From Siminovitchia terrae (GTDB taxonomy: Bacteria > Bacillota > Bacilli > Bacillales > Bacillaceae_C), in assembly GCF_003605405.2 (NCBI RefSeq), contig NZ_QYTW02000019.1, positions 35,201 through 99,200 on the forward strand: a stretch of 64,000 nucleotides of DNA. The letters are read 5' to 3'. How positions within the stretch are numbered: position 1 is the stretch's first letter; every line of letters begins with the position of its first letter. Positions 21,151-30,227 of this stretch are shown here, in pieces. Position numbers and translations under genes: made by a program. The notes beneath the pieces are model-generated. The model saw only the letters and a list, made by a program, of their open reading frames with translations. It made no database searches and had not been told where the DNA came from.

Positions 21151-22029
21151 TCAATCATAGCTTTTTGCCTGCACCCAAAATTCAATGAATAACTGCAATG
21201 CAATCGTAACTAAAAATACAACAATGGCATAGATGATCCCAAGTTTAAATCCTGCAAGGATGACCATGGCAATGGCAAGAATCCATAAAGCTCCCGATAA
21301 CAGTCCACCTTGAGCCACTCGCTTGGGATCCTTCTTAATATAGCGCTCCATCCAAATTTTTTGCTCTTCAATGACCCATGGCTTGTGGCGGCTCTTTTCA
21401 GTCAGCAGTAAGAAAGCCAATATCCCAACTCCTGGAATGACAAATGGAAGCAATGTTCCGAGCACAGCATGAAGGCCCATATTGTCCATAAAATACAAAG
21501 ATGCCGCGGTTATCAAACCGAAAAGGATTCCGCCTACAGCAACGGCATAAATGAGGGCGCGGATCCAAGACATCGGATAGTCACTGGCCGTCTCTTGTGT
21601 TAAACCGAGAAAAACAAAAGCGGCTCCAGAAATCACAATAAATGGAAGCGAGGAAGAAATGCCCTGCGAGATTACATCCGTTGAAAAATATGAGATGAAT
21701 CCGACTGTCAGCCCAAACAAAAATAAAATTCCCGCGATGACGTACCCGATAGCATGTTTTAAACCCACCTCTACTTTATGCTGAAAATACATCTGTCCGA
21801 TTACTTCATTCCTTTTTTGGCGGCTGATATCATCCGCCACCGCAGTAATATCGCCCAGCTCACCAATGGCCTTGGTAAACGCTGCTTCTTCATCCATTCC
21901 TTCACTTTCCAGTCCTTTGATCCGTTCAATCAAATTAGAAACAATCTCTTCTTTGAAATCCTCCAATGCAGGTGTATCCACGTACCCCTTGAATAAATCG
22001 TCCACATATCTCTTCACCTGTTTACTCAT
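21151..22029 (-). CDS. Membrane protein with permease-prefix/DUF1700-like N-terminus
   Basis: About 292 residues from the ATG at 22029, preceded by GAGGAGG. The N-terminal 75 residues form the helical domain seen in proteins paired with PadR regulators (VDDLFKGYVDTPALEDFKEEIVSNLIERI, then EAAFTKAIGELGDI). About six to eight membrane segments follow. It starts 1 bp after the PadR stop, so the two are co-translated. In other species such pairs respond to envelope or membrane-active stress; the function here is unknown. A second pair of the same design is at 49.8-50.8 kb. Confidence 0.8.
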   Translation of the reverse strand: MSKQVKRYVDDLFKGYVDTPALEDFKEEIVSNLIERIKGLESEGMDEEAAFTKAIGELGDITAVADDISRQKRNEVIGQMYFQHKVEVGLKHAIGYVIAGILFLFGLTVGFISYFSTDVISQGISSSLPFIVISGAAFVFLGLTQETASDYPMSWIRALIYAVAVGGILFGLITAASLYFMDNMGLHAVLGTLLPFVIPGVGILAFLLLTEKSRHKPWVIEEQKIWMERYIKKDPKRVAQGGLLSGALWILAIAMVILAGFKLGIIYAIVVFLVTIALQLFIEFWVQAKSYD

Positions 22030-22030
22030 T

Positions 22031-22366
22031 TTATCCCTCCTCAAGCAATCTATTTAATATTTGCTGGGTAAACTCCCAATCCAGTTTGTTTTGATAATAT
22101 TGCGTTTTTCCCTTATCCGTAATTCGATAATACTTGCGTCTTCCTCCTTGTGTCTCATCACCCCAATAAGCAACGATCAGCCCTTCCTTTTCCAATCTTC
22201 GATAACTGGAATAAAGCGTGGCTTCCTTCAGTTCATATTGGTCATCTGTCTTTTCCAAAATCGTTTTATATATTTCATAACCGTAACTGTCGCCTTTTTG
22301 TAAAATACTCAACACAATCGTATCCGTATGCCCCCGCAACAAATCAGACGATAATTTCCCTTTCAC
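22031..22366 (-). CDS. PadR family transcriptional regulator (first copy)
   Basis: About 111 residues from a GTG at 22366 (KGKLSSDLLRGHTDTIVL), placed by AGAGGTGG upstream; a longer frame from 22453 would include promoter sequence. The winged-helix PadR signature is clear: ILQKGDSYGYEIYK, then ELKEATLYSSYRRLEKEGLI and GGRRKYYRITDKG. PadR proteins usually repress their own operon. A dyad overlaps the -10 region upstream. It is co-transcribed with the downstream membrane protein. Confidence 0.92.
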   Translation of the reverse strand: MKGKLSSDLLRGHTDTIVLSILQKGDSYGYEIYKTILEKTDDQYELKEATLYSSYRRLEKEGLIVAYWGDETQGGRRKYYRITDKGKTQYYQNKLDWEFTQQILNRLLEEG

Positions 22367-22398
22367 CTGCTCACCACCTCTTAGAACCATAACAGCCC

Positions 22399-22425
22399 AA
22401 AGTATTATATTCATAATATTACTTT
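22399..22425 (-). promoter_or_regulatory. Candidate PadR operator over the -10 box
   Basis: A 27-bp interrupted dyad, AAAGTA...TACTTT, centred on 22412, includes TATAAT on the minus strand about 40 bp upstream of the GTG start. The position suits autorepression by the adjacent PadR protein. Confidence 0.5.
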
Positions 22426-22486
22426 GTCTGTCATAATAATATGCCAAAAACAATAAATTGTAAACACCTTTTTCAAAAAATAAAAC

Positions 22487-22523
22487 CTGTTGTATTCATT
22501 TCATTCAAATGAATACAACAGGT
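22487..22523 (-). terminator. Terminator downstream of the DUF2164 gene
   Basis: The minus strand has GACCTGTTGTATTCATTT, loop GAAT, and the matching right arm, followed by TTTTATTTT. It starts 3 bp after the gene. Confidence 0.85.
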
Positions 22524-22525
22524 CT

Positions 22526-22774
22526 TTAGTCAACAAGTCTCTTTTCCAACGCATATAGATCTTCTTCCAGCATTTGCATCCTTTGTTCCGCCACTTCTCT
22601 GGCGTCACGGATGCCTTCATTGTAAAAAATGGGGCCAAGCCTTTCTTTAATAAATTCAAAACAGATTTCCGCAGCAAATTCACCAATTTCCTCGCCGCGT
22701 TCTTTCAGAAAAAATTCTTGGATCTCCTGGATCATTTGTCTTTTCTTCTCTAAAGAAAGCTTGGGCATTAGCAT
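22526..22774 (-). CDS. DUF2164 family small protein
   Basis: 82 residues, charged and mostly helical, with LSLEKKRQMIQEIQEFFLKERGEEIGEFAAE at the front, the pattern of the DUF2164 family. No membrane segment or known motif. The role is unknown in any organism as far as I know. It is the last gene after the sigma-factor group, 12 bp behind the small membrane protein, and is followed directly by a terminator, so it probably belongs to that operon. Confidence 0.8.
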   Translation of the reverse strand: MLMPKLSLEKKRQMIQEIQEFFLKERGEEIGEFAAEICFEFIKERLGPIFYNEGIRDAREVAEQRMQMLEEDLYALEKRLVD

Positions 22775-22786
22775 ATTTTGACTCCT

Positions 22787-23011
22787 TTACAAAAATATGA
22801 GCGGAATAGCGGAGATGGTGGAAATGAGCACAGGCAAAAATAACGCAAGAACCATTCCTCTTTCAGTGAATTCGAATTCCGGGAGACGAGTTGAATCAAA
22901 GAGCCAGTCTCCCGCTTTTTCAATCCTTGATTTTCGCATGGGAAAATCAGGCACTTCCACATTAAATTCATCCAGCTTTTGAAACAGTTTTTCATCGCTT
23001 TTATTTTTCAT
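22787..23011 (-). CDS. Small single-span membrane protein after the ECF sigma gene (candidate anti-sigma)
   Basis: About 74 residues from the ATG at 23011. The first 50 residues are soluble and charged; the last 25 (MVLALFLPVLISTISAIPLIFL) form one membrane helix. Its start overlaps the end of the ECF sigma gene by 11 bp and its RBS (GGAGG) lies inside that gene. Small membrane proteins translated together with an ECF factor are often anti-sigma factors (for example YxlC with SigY in B. subtilis); that function is inferred from position only. Confidence 0.7.
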   Translation of the reverse strand: MKNKSDEKLFQKLDEFNVEVPDFPMRKSRIEKAGDWLFDSTRLPEFEFTERGMVLALFLPVLISTISAIPLIFL

Positions 23012-23519
23012 CTCCATCCACCTCCAAATCTTCCTTCAATTTTTTCATCGCATGATGCAGCCTTGATTTAACCGTCCCGACCGGGATCCCCAAAATTTCT
23101 GCCGCTTCTTTTTGTGTTAGGTCATGATAGTAAGTCAGCAATACGACCGCCCTTTGAAGTTCAGGCAGTTGTTGCACTGCTTTCTGGACAGACAGCCTTT
23201 CTTCCATTGAAATTGCCGAGGTATTATCTGCTGCCACAAATGGCAGCAATGACCAAAATTTTTTCCTTCTCTTCAATCTTGTAGCCATGGTGTTGTACGC
23301 AATTTGAAAAAGGTATGTTTTGAACTTTCCTTTTTCAGGCGAATATTGATGACCTTTAAGTAACTTTTCAAACGTATCCTGTACGACATCAATACTCAGC
23401 TGTTGATCTCCTGTATATCTGAAAACGAATGTATAGAGCGGTTTCCTATACATCTCATACAGCGTTTCAATCGTTTCTGAGCATCCGTTTTCCAAACGGA
23501 TTTCCCTACTTAAACTCAT
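23001..23519 (-). CDS. ECF-type RNA polymerase sigma factor
   Basis: About 172 residues from ATG 23519, normal for ECF factors. Region 2 is visible (YRKPLYTFVFRYTGDQQLSIDVVQDTFEKLL), as is region 4 with its HTH (LPELQRAVVLLTYYHDLTQKEAAEILGIPVGTVKSRLHHAMKKLKEDL). It overlaps the upstream membrane-protein gene by 14 bp and the downstream small membrane gene by 11 bp, so all three are translated as a unit. Of the B. subtilis ECF factors the arrangement most recalls SigY, but the identity is not established. Confidence 0.93.
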   Translation of the reverse strand: MSLSREIRLENGCSETIETLYEMYRKPLYTFVFRYTGDQQLSIDVVQDTFEKLLKGHQYSPEKGKFKTYLFQIAYNTMATRLKRRKKFWSLLPFVAADNTSAISMEERLSVQKAVQQLPELQRAVVLLTYYHDLTQKEAAEILGIPVGTVKSRLHHAMKKLKEDLEVDGDEK

Positions 23520-23880
23520 TTGGCCACCGCTCTTTGATGCCTTTAAACACATAAACCAACTTCGTGATCATCCAAAGAAACGTCACTAAACTGAACACCA
23601 CTGTCTGATGAATAAAATATTGGATGACCGGACTGTTGATATTATCCCCTCTTAAAAGGAAAATGAGCAGACCGATTATATTTAAAAATGTATAGATAGC
23701 AGCAATCAACACAATTGAATCCCAGCGGGTCCAGTAAAAATAAAAATCCGTTTTCGTAAAATCAATTTTTCCCCATTTGTCTCGAACAACCTTCTTTTCC
23801 ATTGAAGCAATGACCCCTGCAAAAACTGAGCCAAGCACCGCTACCACAATACTGCTGATCACCCAGCCTGTCACTGGCAT
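23506..23880 (-). CDS. Three- to four-span membrane protein of the ECF sigma operon
   Basis: About 124 residues from ATG 23880 (PVTGWVISSIVVAVLGSV), preceded by AAGGGAAG; the longer frame to 23952 would overlap the HAD gene. Hydrophobic segments lie near residues 5-25, 55-75 and 85-110. No recognised domain. It is first of the three overlapping genes with the sigma factor, which suggests a part in sensing or controlling it. Unknown function. Confidence 0.65.
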   Translation of the reverse strand: MPVTGWVISSIVVAVLGSVFAGVIASMEKKVVRDKWGKIDFTKTDFYFYWTRWDSIVLIAAIYTFLNIIGLLIFLLRGDNINSPVIQYFIHQTVVFSLVTFLWMITKLVYVFKGIKERWPNEFK

Positions 23881-23948
23881 ACAGAACACTTCCCTTCTTG
23901 TCTCTTGTAAACTATTACTAATAGCGAGGCAAAAAGGTTCATTTTCAA

Positions 23949-24611
23949 TCAAATAATTTTTTGTCGGGAGGCAGAAATGATCTGAATTAATTCCTCCAGC
24001 GCCATATCTGACATTGAATTCAAACGCAATCGATGTCCCTCAAATGCCAAGTGACTTGTCACTCGATTCGAGACAACGACAACATTTAGGCCCGCAGCCA
24101 GAGCTGCTGTTAGACCATTTTTCGAATCTTCGAAGGCTATGGTCCTCTCAGGATCAGCCTCCAAATCTTTGATGGCCGCTTCATATAACTCCGGATCAGG
24201 CTTGATATTGACCACATCGTCCGCTGTTTTGACGACATCAAAATAGTCCTTTATTTCAAATCGTTTCAAAAAACCCCCGACCCAACTCCTGTTGGAACTT
24301 GAAGCCAGACCGATTTTCAGGCCAAGCTTTTTTGCAGAGCTAAGATAGTCCAAAACTCCATCCCTCAGCTCTAAATTTTGTAATTGGTTCGTATATATTG
24401 CCTCGGCTTCTTTTATGATCACTTCTTTTGTAAAAGAAACCTTCTTTTTCAAGCGCTCAAATAACACATCATCTGACGTACCGATACAAAGAGCAAATTC
24501 ATCTATTGTCAAATCATAATTCAAACGACGGAAAACCTGGCGAAACGCCTCATACCAGACAGACTCGGTATCTACGATTAAACCATCAAAATCGAAAACG
24601 ACTGCTTCCAT
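23949..24611 (-). CDS. HAD superfamily phosphatase (YhcW-like)
   Basis: 220 residues. HAD motif I is VFDFDGLIVDTES, motif II is in GLASSSNRSW, motif III/IV is IKPDPELY then AFEDSKNGLTAALAAG. The cap domain and length place it with beta-phosphoglucomutase-like or YhcW proteins, and the sequence recalls B. subtilis YhcW throughout. The substrate is unknown. It is 27 bp behind the EmrE-like transporter gene. Confidence 0.88.
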   Translation of the reverse strand: MEAVVFDFDGLIVDTESVWYEAFRQVFRRLNYDLTIDEFALCIGTSDDVLFERLKKKVSFTKEVIIKEAEAIYTNQLQNLELRDGVLDYLSSAKKLGLKIGLASSSNRSWVGGFLKRFEIKDYFDVVKTADDVVNIKPDPELYEAAIKDLEADPERTIAFEDSKNGLTAALAAGLNVVVVSNRVTSHLAFEGHRLRLNSMSDMALEELIQIISASRQKII

Positions 24612-24638
24612 CTCTTAATCTCCTCATTTTTCATCACT

Positions 24639-25598
24639 TTACTGAGTGACGCTTTTCACTTCTTTTGCACGAGAAACATAACTGTGCAGTACCATTCCTG
24701 CTACAACAAGTAGCATACCAATCAAGGAAGCAGGAGCCGGCATAGGTGCACTCAACACAACAATTTCTCCCAGCAAAGCGTAAGGGACTTCCAACGATTG
24801 TGTAGCTTCTACTGCAGCAAGTTTGCCCATGTTATCTTTAACAGAATCTGTCGCTTTGAAAAATAAAACAGTAGCTATTACCCCGGAAGAAATGGCGACA
24901 AGAAAAGACTGAAACGTCTGCTCTTGTGAAGGAAAGGAACCTGTTGCAAGTTCCCAACCGGCAAGGACCAGCCAAAATGGCATACTTCCAAGGGTCATGC
25001 CCAAAACCCTTTGATATGTATCCAGGCGACCACCGCAAACCCCCATCATCTTTCTGTTTCCAAGCGGGTATGCAAAGGAAGCCACTACAATTGGAATGAC
25101 GCAGAATAATACATTTTGCAGGGAAAGCCCGTTCATATGCTCTAATTGCATCATAGCAATCCCGGCTAAAATGATCAACGACATGCTCAGTCCTCTATAG
25201 GGGATTTTTCCTCTTACAGAAATATAGCCAGAAGAAGTCAGAATGGTTTCGTAAAAAAGCGGTGCCAAAAGAGAGCCGGAAATAATCGTTATCTGAAACG
25301 TACTAGCGATTAACCAACCTGGCCCATATCCTGCGGCAAATGTAAGCGGAGCATAAAACAAGCCGAATCCCACAGTACTCCACAGGAGCCATTCCCCTGG
25401 GTTCGCTTTCATCTCATGGATTAGCTTTCGAAAATTCCCCCTGACCACTACAATTAACAATAAAAAAGGCACCATGAACATATAACGAAGCGAGGCACTC
25501 CAAATCCAACTCCCGCCTGACAAATCCATTGCGCGGTTAAAAATAAATGTGAAGGCAAAAAAGAATGCAGCCACCACACCTAACAATATTGGCTTCAC
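24639..25598 (-). CDS. EmrE-like multidrug/metabolite transporter (DMT superfamily)
   Basis: About 319 residues, starting at a GTG (25598) after AGGGGGGAG. Ten hydrophobic segments in two similar halves, as in the putative multidrug resistance efflux family of DMT proteins (start KPILLGVVAAFFFAFTFIFNRAMD). Many family members in Bacillaceae have no known substrate. It stands upstream of the HAD phosphatase and may form an operon with it. Confidence 0.75.
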   Translation of the reverse strand: MKPILLGVVAAFFFAFTFIFNRAMDLSGGSWIWSASLRYMFMVPFLLLIVVVRGNFRKLIHEMKANPGEWLLWSTVGFGLFYAPLTFAAGYGPGWLIASTFQITIISGSLLAPLFYETILTSSGYISVRGKIPYRGLSMSLIILAGIAMMQLEHMNGLSLQNVLFCVIPIVVASFAYPLGNRKMMGVCGGRLDTYQRVLGMTLGSMPFWLVLAGWELATGSFPSQEQTFQSFLVAISSGVIATVLFFKATDSVKDNMGKLAAVEATQSLEVPYALLGEIVVLSAPMPAPASLIGMLLVVAGMVLHSYVSRAKEVKSVTQ

Positions 25599-25732
25599 GA
25601 GGCTCCCCCCTGTCACTTACTTCGAAAATCGAAATATCAAAACATTTACATTATACTACGGAATGCTTGACATTAATATAGATGAAAATAATTTTATGAG
25701 AGGATGGGCATGTAATTCCTTCTGAATCCGGT

Positions 25733-25782
25733 ATAAAAAAACACTCCTTGTCCCGGCTGCAAACCAGGTCATGAAGTGTCTT
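25733..25782 (-). terminator. csbA terminator
   Basis: The minus strand has ACACTTCATGACCTGG and CCGGGACAAGGAGTGT as imperfect arms, then a run of seven T residues. The left arm overlaps the end of csbA. Confidence 0.75.
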
Positions 25783-26008
25783 TCTTTCTCCTTTTATTTT
25801 TCATTTGGTTGACGATAAATAGTCCTAATGTAAGAGACGCCGCCTCAATAATAATCAGCCACCATTTATGCAAATATCCGTTGTATGCCGAAACAATAAT
25901 CAGGGCAACAACCAAAAGAAAAGAAACAAAGCGATTGTACGTTATCCGTACGAAAAAAATCATCATTAAAGCCGGTAAAAATATAGCGGATAAGATTTTA
26001 TCTATCAT
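25769..26008 (-). CDS. csbA: CsbA family membrane protein
   Basis: 79 residues with two to three membrane helices. The central stretch RITYNRFVSFLLVVALIIVSAYNGY is very close to B. subtilis CsbA (DUF2198), a SigB-controlled membrane protein of unknown function. In B. subtilis csbA is directly upstream of uvrBA; here it is 7 kb upstream on the same strand, separated by the permease, PadR, sigma, HAD and EmrE genes, which suggests an insertion or rearrangement. Confidence 0.85.
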   Translation of the reverse strand: MIDKILSAIFLPALMMIFFVRITYNRFVSFLLVVALIIVSAYNGYLHKWWLIIIEAASLTLGLFIVNQMKNKRRKKDTS

Positions 26009-26084
26009 GGCGATCCCCCATGTACATATTGCAAGCCTTATCTATAAGTTTTTCCGAAAATGCGAAAAAGTGCAAGTCTCTTTT

Positions 26085-26729
26085 TCAACGGCTTCTGCTT
26101 TCTTCAATCATTCTCTCAGTGATAGCTGTCAATTCACTTTGTTCAATAAAACGTTCACGGAGCATTTCCGGCAAGATTTGATCAAGAAAGTATTGGACAC
26201 ACGTCATATCTTTGAACAAAAGGATTGTGCTTAACGCTTCTTCATATATTTCCATAAACAATGTCTCTGGATTTTCCTTCTGGATCTCACCGAAAGATTC
26301 ATACAATAGATCGATTTTATCAGCCACCGATAGAATCCGTCCTTCTAACGTATCGTCCTTCCCTTCTTTGAAGCGCCCCAAATAAACATTCTGGAATTCC
26401 GGCGGAAATTCCTTTTCCACGAATTTCCTTGTCATCTCTTCCTCCACTTCATTGAAAAGACGCTTTAATTCTTTAGAAGCATATTTAACTGGTGTTTTGA
26501 TGTCTCCGGTAAAAAGTTCTGCATAGTCATGGTTCAATGCTTTTTCATACAGCAGCCGCCAATCGACTTTCTGCCCTTCCATTTCTTCGACAGTTCCCAG
26601 AAACTGCGCGATTTTCGTTACTTTGAACGAATGGCTGGCCACAGAATGTTCTTGAAATTTGAATTTTCCCGGGCAGCGGTATATTTTCTCTAAATCAGAC
26701 AAACTTTTAAAATAATGATGGATCCCCAC
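26085..26729 (-). CDS. HD-domain hydrolase, YfbR-like
   Basis: About 214 residues, probably from the GTG at 26729 after AGGTG; a longer frame opens at 26771. The HD-domain metal ligands can be placed: H in EHSVASHSFKV, the HD pair in KALNHDYAELFTGD, and a later D in ILSVADKIDLLYE. The arrangement fits the YfbR-like HD family, whose E. coli member is a 5'-deoxynucleotidase. Substrate here unknown. Single gene between csbA and phoU. Confidence 0.8.
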   Translation of the reverse strand: MGIHHYFKSLSDLEKIYRCPGKFKFQEHSVASHSFKVTKIAQFLGTVEEMEGQKVDWRLLYEKALNHDYAELFTGDIKTPVKYASKELKRLFNEVEEEMTRKFVEKEFPPEFQNVYLGRFKEGKDDTLEGRILSVADKIDLLYESFGEIQKENPETLFMEIYEEALSTILLFKDMTCVQYFLDQILPEMLRERFIEQSELTAITERMIEESRSR

Positions 26730-26790
26730 TTGAATCACCTGCTGCTTTCTTATTTCGAAAAATTGTAACACGAAGCCTTCCCATTTAAAA

Positions 26791-26822
26791 TCAAAAGGAC
26801 TTTTCCATCGGAAAAAGTCCTT
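26791..26822 (-). terminator. Terminator of the pst-phoU operon
   Basis: The minus strand reads AAGGACTTTTTCC, loop GAT, GGAAAAGTCCTT, then TTGATTTT. It lies directly after phoU. Confidence 0.85.
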
Positions 26823-26828
26823 GACTCC

Positions 26829-27488
26829 TTATTGATTCAACTCCACTTTCTTCCCCGAGTCCATGTACACAATCCACTCACAAATATTGGTGACATAGTC
26901 GCCAATTCGTTCCAAATATTGCGCAGTGAGCAGAAGGTGTGTCGCCTGATTGATCAATGACTGATCCTGCGTCATCAGACCTATCAGGTCTGTAAAAATT
27001 TCTTTATAAAAAGCATCCACCTCATCATCGCGGTTCGCTATAGCCTTCGCTTTATCCTTATCCATATGAATGTATGCGTCCAATGCGTCACGAACCATAT
27101 CCTGAACTAGTTTACCCATTTTAGGAATATCGATGAGCGGTTTTGCATAAACCTCGCCCTGCAGCCTCACGGTAGTTTTGGCGATGCTCACTGCATGATC
27201 TGCTATTCGTTCAAGGTCTGTCGAAACCTTGAGTGTAGTTGCAATTCTTCGAAGGTCGCTTCCCACCGGCTGCTGCAAGGCAATCAATGTGAAGCATTTT
27301 TTTTCGATTTCCATTTCCGCATCATTGATTTCCCTGTCGCCGTCGATTACCTCTTGAGCGAGCTTTACATTTTTATCAACCAATGCCTGCACTGCCTGAT
27401 GAAGCGCTTCTTCCACCAGCATCCCCATTGTGAGCAGCTGATGGTGCAAGTTTTGCAATTGCTCATCAAATTGATTTCTGACTGCCAT
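26829..27488 (-). CDS. phoU: Phosphate transport regulator PhoU
   Basis: 219 residues forming two three-helix PhoU repeats. The metal-binding type motifs are visible (DREINDAEMEIEKKC, DLERIADHAVSIAKT, ERIGDYVTNICEW). PhoU links the state of the Pst transporter to the PhoR sensor and lowers phosphate uptake when phosphate is plentiful. It is the last gene of pstS-pstC-pstA-pstB-phoU. B. subtilis 168 has no phoU in its pst operon, so this operon is of the more widespread type. Confidence 0.97.
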   Translation of the reverse strand: MAVRNQFDEQLQNLHHQLLTMGMLVEEALHQAVQALVDKNVKLAQEVIDGDREINDAEMEIEKKCFTLIALQQPVGSDLRRIATTLKVSTDLERIADHAVSIAKTTVRLQGEVYAKPLIDIPKMGKLVQDMVRDALDAYIHMDKDKAKAIANRDDEVDAFYKEIFTDLIGLMTQDQSLINQATHLLLTAQYLERIGDYVTNICEWIVYMDSGKKVELNQ

Positions 27489-27510
27489 CTGCCAGCCTCC
27501 TTTTTATGAT

Positions 27511-28323
27511 TTATCCAAATCGTCCCGTTATATAGTCCTCTGTCCTCTTGTCATCCGGATTGGAGAACATGGCCGACGTCTTGCTAAACTCAATCAATTC
27601 CCCATTTAAGAAAAAGGCTGTCTTATCTGATATGCGAGCCGCTTGCTGCATATTGTGCGTCACAATGATGATGCTGAAGTTTTCCTTCAACTCCTGGACC
27701 AGCTCTTCCACTTTTAAAGTAGAGATAGGATCAAGTGCAGAGGTCGGTTCATCCATCAAAATGACATCAGGTTCAATCGCAAGGCATCTAGCGATACAAA
27801 GACGTTGCTGCTGGCCGCCTGAAAGTCCGAAGGCATTTTCACTCAGCCTGTCTTTCACTTCATCCCAAAGCGCAGCCCCCTGCAAGCTTCTTTCCACAAT
27901 CTCATTCAATATTTTTTTGTCCCTAATACCATGAATCCGCGGGCCATAAACGACGTTTTCATAGATTGATTTTGGAAACGGATTGGGTTTTTGAAAGACC
28001 ATTCCCACTTTGGTCCTTAATTCTTCAACGCCAAATTTGTGATCCAAGATATTCTTTCCTCTATACAGCAATTCGCCGGTCATTTTCACTGAAGGAACAA
28101 GCTCTACCATCCGATTCAGAGACTTGATGAATGTCGATTTTCCACATCCAGATGGTCCGATAATCGCTGTGACCTCATTCTCCGCTATTTTAAAATCAAT
28201 CTCTTTCAGAGCATGCTTTTCCCCGTACCATAGATTAAAATTTTTCGCTTGAAAAACTTCATTCTTCTGTACCTGGATATCCGGTTTGGCTGTTTGTTCC
28301 TCCCTGACCAATGTTGTAATCAA
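27511..28323 (-). CDS. pstB: Phosphate ABC transporter ATP-binding protein
   Basis: 270 residues. Walker [10 protein letters not shown], signature [16 protein letters not shown] and Walker [14 protein letters not shown] are intact, and the length is usual for PstB. It powers phosphate uptake through PstCA. It begins 14 bp after pstA and is followed by phoU. An N-terminal extension of about 25 residues precedes the core domain, as in several Bacillus PstB proteins. Confidence 0.98.
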   Translation of the reverse strand: MITTLVREEQTAKPDIQVQKNEVFQAKNFNLWYGEKHALKEIDFKIAENEVTAIIGPSGCGKSTFIKSLNRMVELVPSVKMTGELLYRGKNILDHKFGVEELRTKVGMVFQKPNPFPKSIYENVVYGPRIHGIRDKKILNEIVERSLQGAALWDEVKDRLSENAFGLSGGQQQRLCIARCLAIEPDVILMDEPTSALDPISTLKVEELVQELKENFSIIIVTHNMQQAARISDKTAFFLNGELIEFSKTSAMFSNPDDKRTEDYITGRFG

Positions 28324-28337
28324 ATCTATCCCTCCAA

Positions 28338-29216
28338 TTAATAGCGCTTGGAAAATTTATTTCTAATGATAATGGCAATGGAATTCATCAAAAGCAGCAT
28401 AAGAAGCAGAACAATAATTCCAGCTGCTGCTACATCATGGAATGCAACCTGCGGTCTGCTGGTCCAGTTGAAAATTTGAATAGGCATGACGGTGAACCCT
28501 GACCAAATACTTTCTGGTACAAAGGCAACAAACGTCAATGCTCCAATCATAATGAGCGGAGCTGTCTCCCCGACTGCACGTGATAATGCCAGTATTCCAC
28601 CTGTTAAGATACCTGGAATCGCCGCTGGCAAAATAACACGGCGGATGGTTTGCCACTTTGTGGCTCCCATTCCGTATGATGCTTCCTGCAGTTCTTTCGG
28701 AACAGCGCGAATGGCTTCCTGCGAAGCTACAACAATAATAGGGAGAATCAAAAGGCTCATAGTCAATCCTCCGGCAAGCACACTCCTCCCCATTTCCATC
28801 ATCCGTACAAATACAGTCAATCCCAATAACCCGAAAACAATAGACGGAACGCCTGCCAAATTAGAAATATTCATTTGAATAAAGCGGGTAAACCTGCTTT
28901 TCTTTGCATACAACTCAAGATAGATGGCACAGCCAACGCCTAATACAATGGATACAGGACCTGTAATGGCCACCAGCCAAATCGTCCCGAATATGGCGGC
29001 TTTGATGCCTGCATCTTCAGGCCTTCGTGAAGCGAAGCTTGTAAAAAAATCAAGATCCAAATAGCTGTACCCTTGGGATAATATCCGGTAAACCAAAATC
29101 CCTAATACTAGCAATCCAACCGATGTGGCAAGCATAAACAGCCACTTCGACAATCTGTTTTTTAAAAGACGGGAACCAGTTCTTTTCACTATCTTTTCAT
29201 CATTTATCAATTCCAT
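28338..29216 (-). CDS. pstA: Phosphate ABC transporter permease PstA
   Basis: 292 residues with six membrane segments of the PstA type. The ABC permease loop that contacts the ATPase ([30 protein letters not shown]) is present. It forms the membrane channel with PstC. Its start overlaps the pstC stop by one base. Positively charged N-terminus of about 25 residues before the first helix. Confidence 0.97.
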   Translation of the reverse strand: MELINDEKIVKRTGSRLLKNRLSKWLFMLATSVGLLVLGILVYRILSQGYSYLDLDFFTSFASRRPEDAGIKAAIFGTIWLVAITGPVSIVLGVGCAIYLELYAKKSRFTRFIQMNISNLAGVPSIVFGLLGLTVFVRMMEMGRSVLAGGLTMSLLILPIIVVASQEAIRAVPKELQEASYGMGATKWQTIRRVILPAAIPGILTGGILALSRAVGETAPLIMIGALTFVAFVPESIWSGFTVMPIQIFNWTSRPQVAFHDVAAAGIIVLLLMLLLMNSIAIIIRNKFSKRY

Positions 29217-30163
29217 TAATACTCCTCCCTAAAGCGCTTAGAGATCCATTGGGCAATGATGTTCATGAAGAGTGTAAAAATGAACAGCGCCATTCCAACC
29301 GCATAAATGCTGTAGTAAATGGTGGAGCCATATGAAGCATCTCCAAGGCTCACCTGCACAATATAAGCGGTCATCGTCTGAATGGTCTCCGTCGGATCAA
29401 AGGTTAGATTCGGTTTTGAACCGCCTGCAATTGTGACGATCATCGTTTCACCAATCGCACGGGAGATCCCTAGAACACATGAAGCGACAATTCCGGATAA
29501 CGCAGCAGGCAAGACTACTTTTAAGGACACTTCCAATTTGGTTGACCCCAGTGCCAATGCCCCTTCCCTCATGGATCGAGGAACTGAGCTCATCGCATCT
29601 TCAGAAAGGGATGCAATCATCGGAATGATCATGATCCCAATAACAATTCCTGGACTTAATGCATTAAAAAACTGCAAGTTCGGTACAATTTTTTGCAAAA
29701 GAGGTGTTACAAAAGTTAAGGCAAAAAAACCGTAAACAATAGTCGGAATCCCGGCAAGGACTTCTAAAATGGGTTTCACAACTTTCCTGACCCGATCACT
29801 GGCATATTCACTTAAATAAATGGCTGTCGCAAGACCAATCGGAATCGCGACAATCATGGCAATCACAGCTACCAGCAATGTCCCCGAAACCAAAGGAGCT
29901 ATACCATATTGAGGATCGGCTTCGAAAAACGGGAACCACTCTTTGCTTGTGATAAATTCTATTATGTTAACACGTTCAAAAAACGTAATTGTTTCCACTA
30001 GTAATGTAATGACGATCCCAATCGTCGTTAAAATAGAAATAACTGCCATTGTAAAAAGAAAAATGGGGACACATCTTTCAATCATCCCCTGCTTAAACTT
30101 AGACTTTCTTTTATTTTCTTCAATGAGTGCGGCAACTGATTTTCTTTCCGCTTTTAACTCCAT
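29216..30163 (-). CDS. pstC: Phosphate ABC transporter permease PstC
   Basis: 315 residues, six membrane segments. The EAA-type loop REGALALGSTKLEVSLKVVLPAALSGIVASC is present, with the PstC pattern SGTLLVAVIAMIVAIPIGLATAIYLSE before it. Partner of PstA. It follows pstS after a 64-bp gap holding a strong stem-loop, and overlaps pstA by one base. Confidence 0.97.
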   Translation of the reverse strand: MELKAERKSVAALIEENKRKSKFKQGMIERCVPIFLFTMAVISILTTIGIVITLLVETITFFERVNIIEFITSKEWFPFFEADPQYGIAPLVSGTLLVAVIAMIVAIPIGLATAIYLSEYASDRVRKVVKPILEVLAGIPTIVYGFFALTFVTPLLQKIVPNLQFFNALSPGIVIGIMIIPMIASLSEDAMSSVPRSMREGALALGSTKLEVSLKVVLPAALSGIVASCVLGISRAIGETMIVTIAGGSKPNLTFDPTETIQTMTAYIVQVSLGDASYGSTIYYSIYAVGMALFIFTLFMNIIAQWISKRFREEY

Positions 30164-30196
30164 AAGGAAAACTCCTCACTATTTTCATAGTAAAGG

Positions 30197-30216
30197 GAGA
30201 GGGGGGTCCCCCTCTC
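30197..30216. other. Intercistronic stem-loop between pstS and pstC
   Basis: On the minus strand GAGAGGGG and CCCCTCTC form an 8-bp GC-rich hairpin with a 4-base loop and no T-run. Such loops after a binding-protein gene typically protect the upstream message or attenuate downstream genes, giving more PstS than permease. Confidence 0.6.
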
Positions 30217-30227
30217 ACCTGATCATA

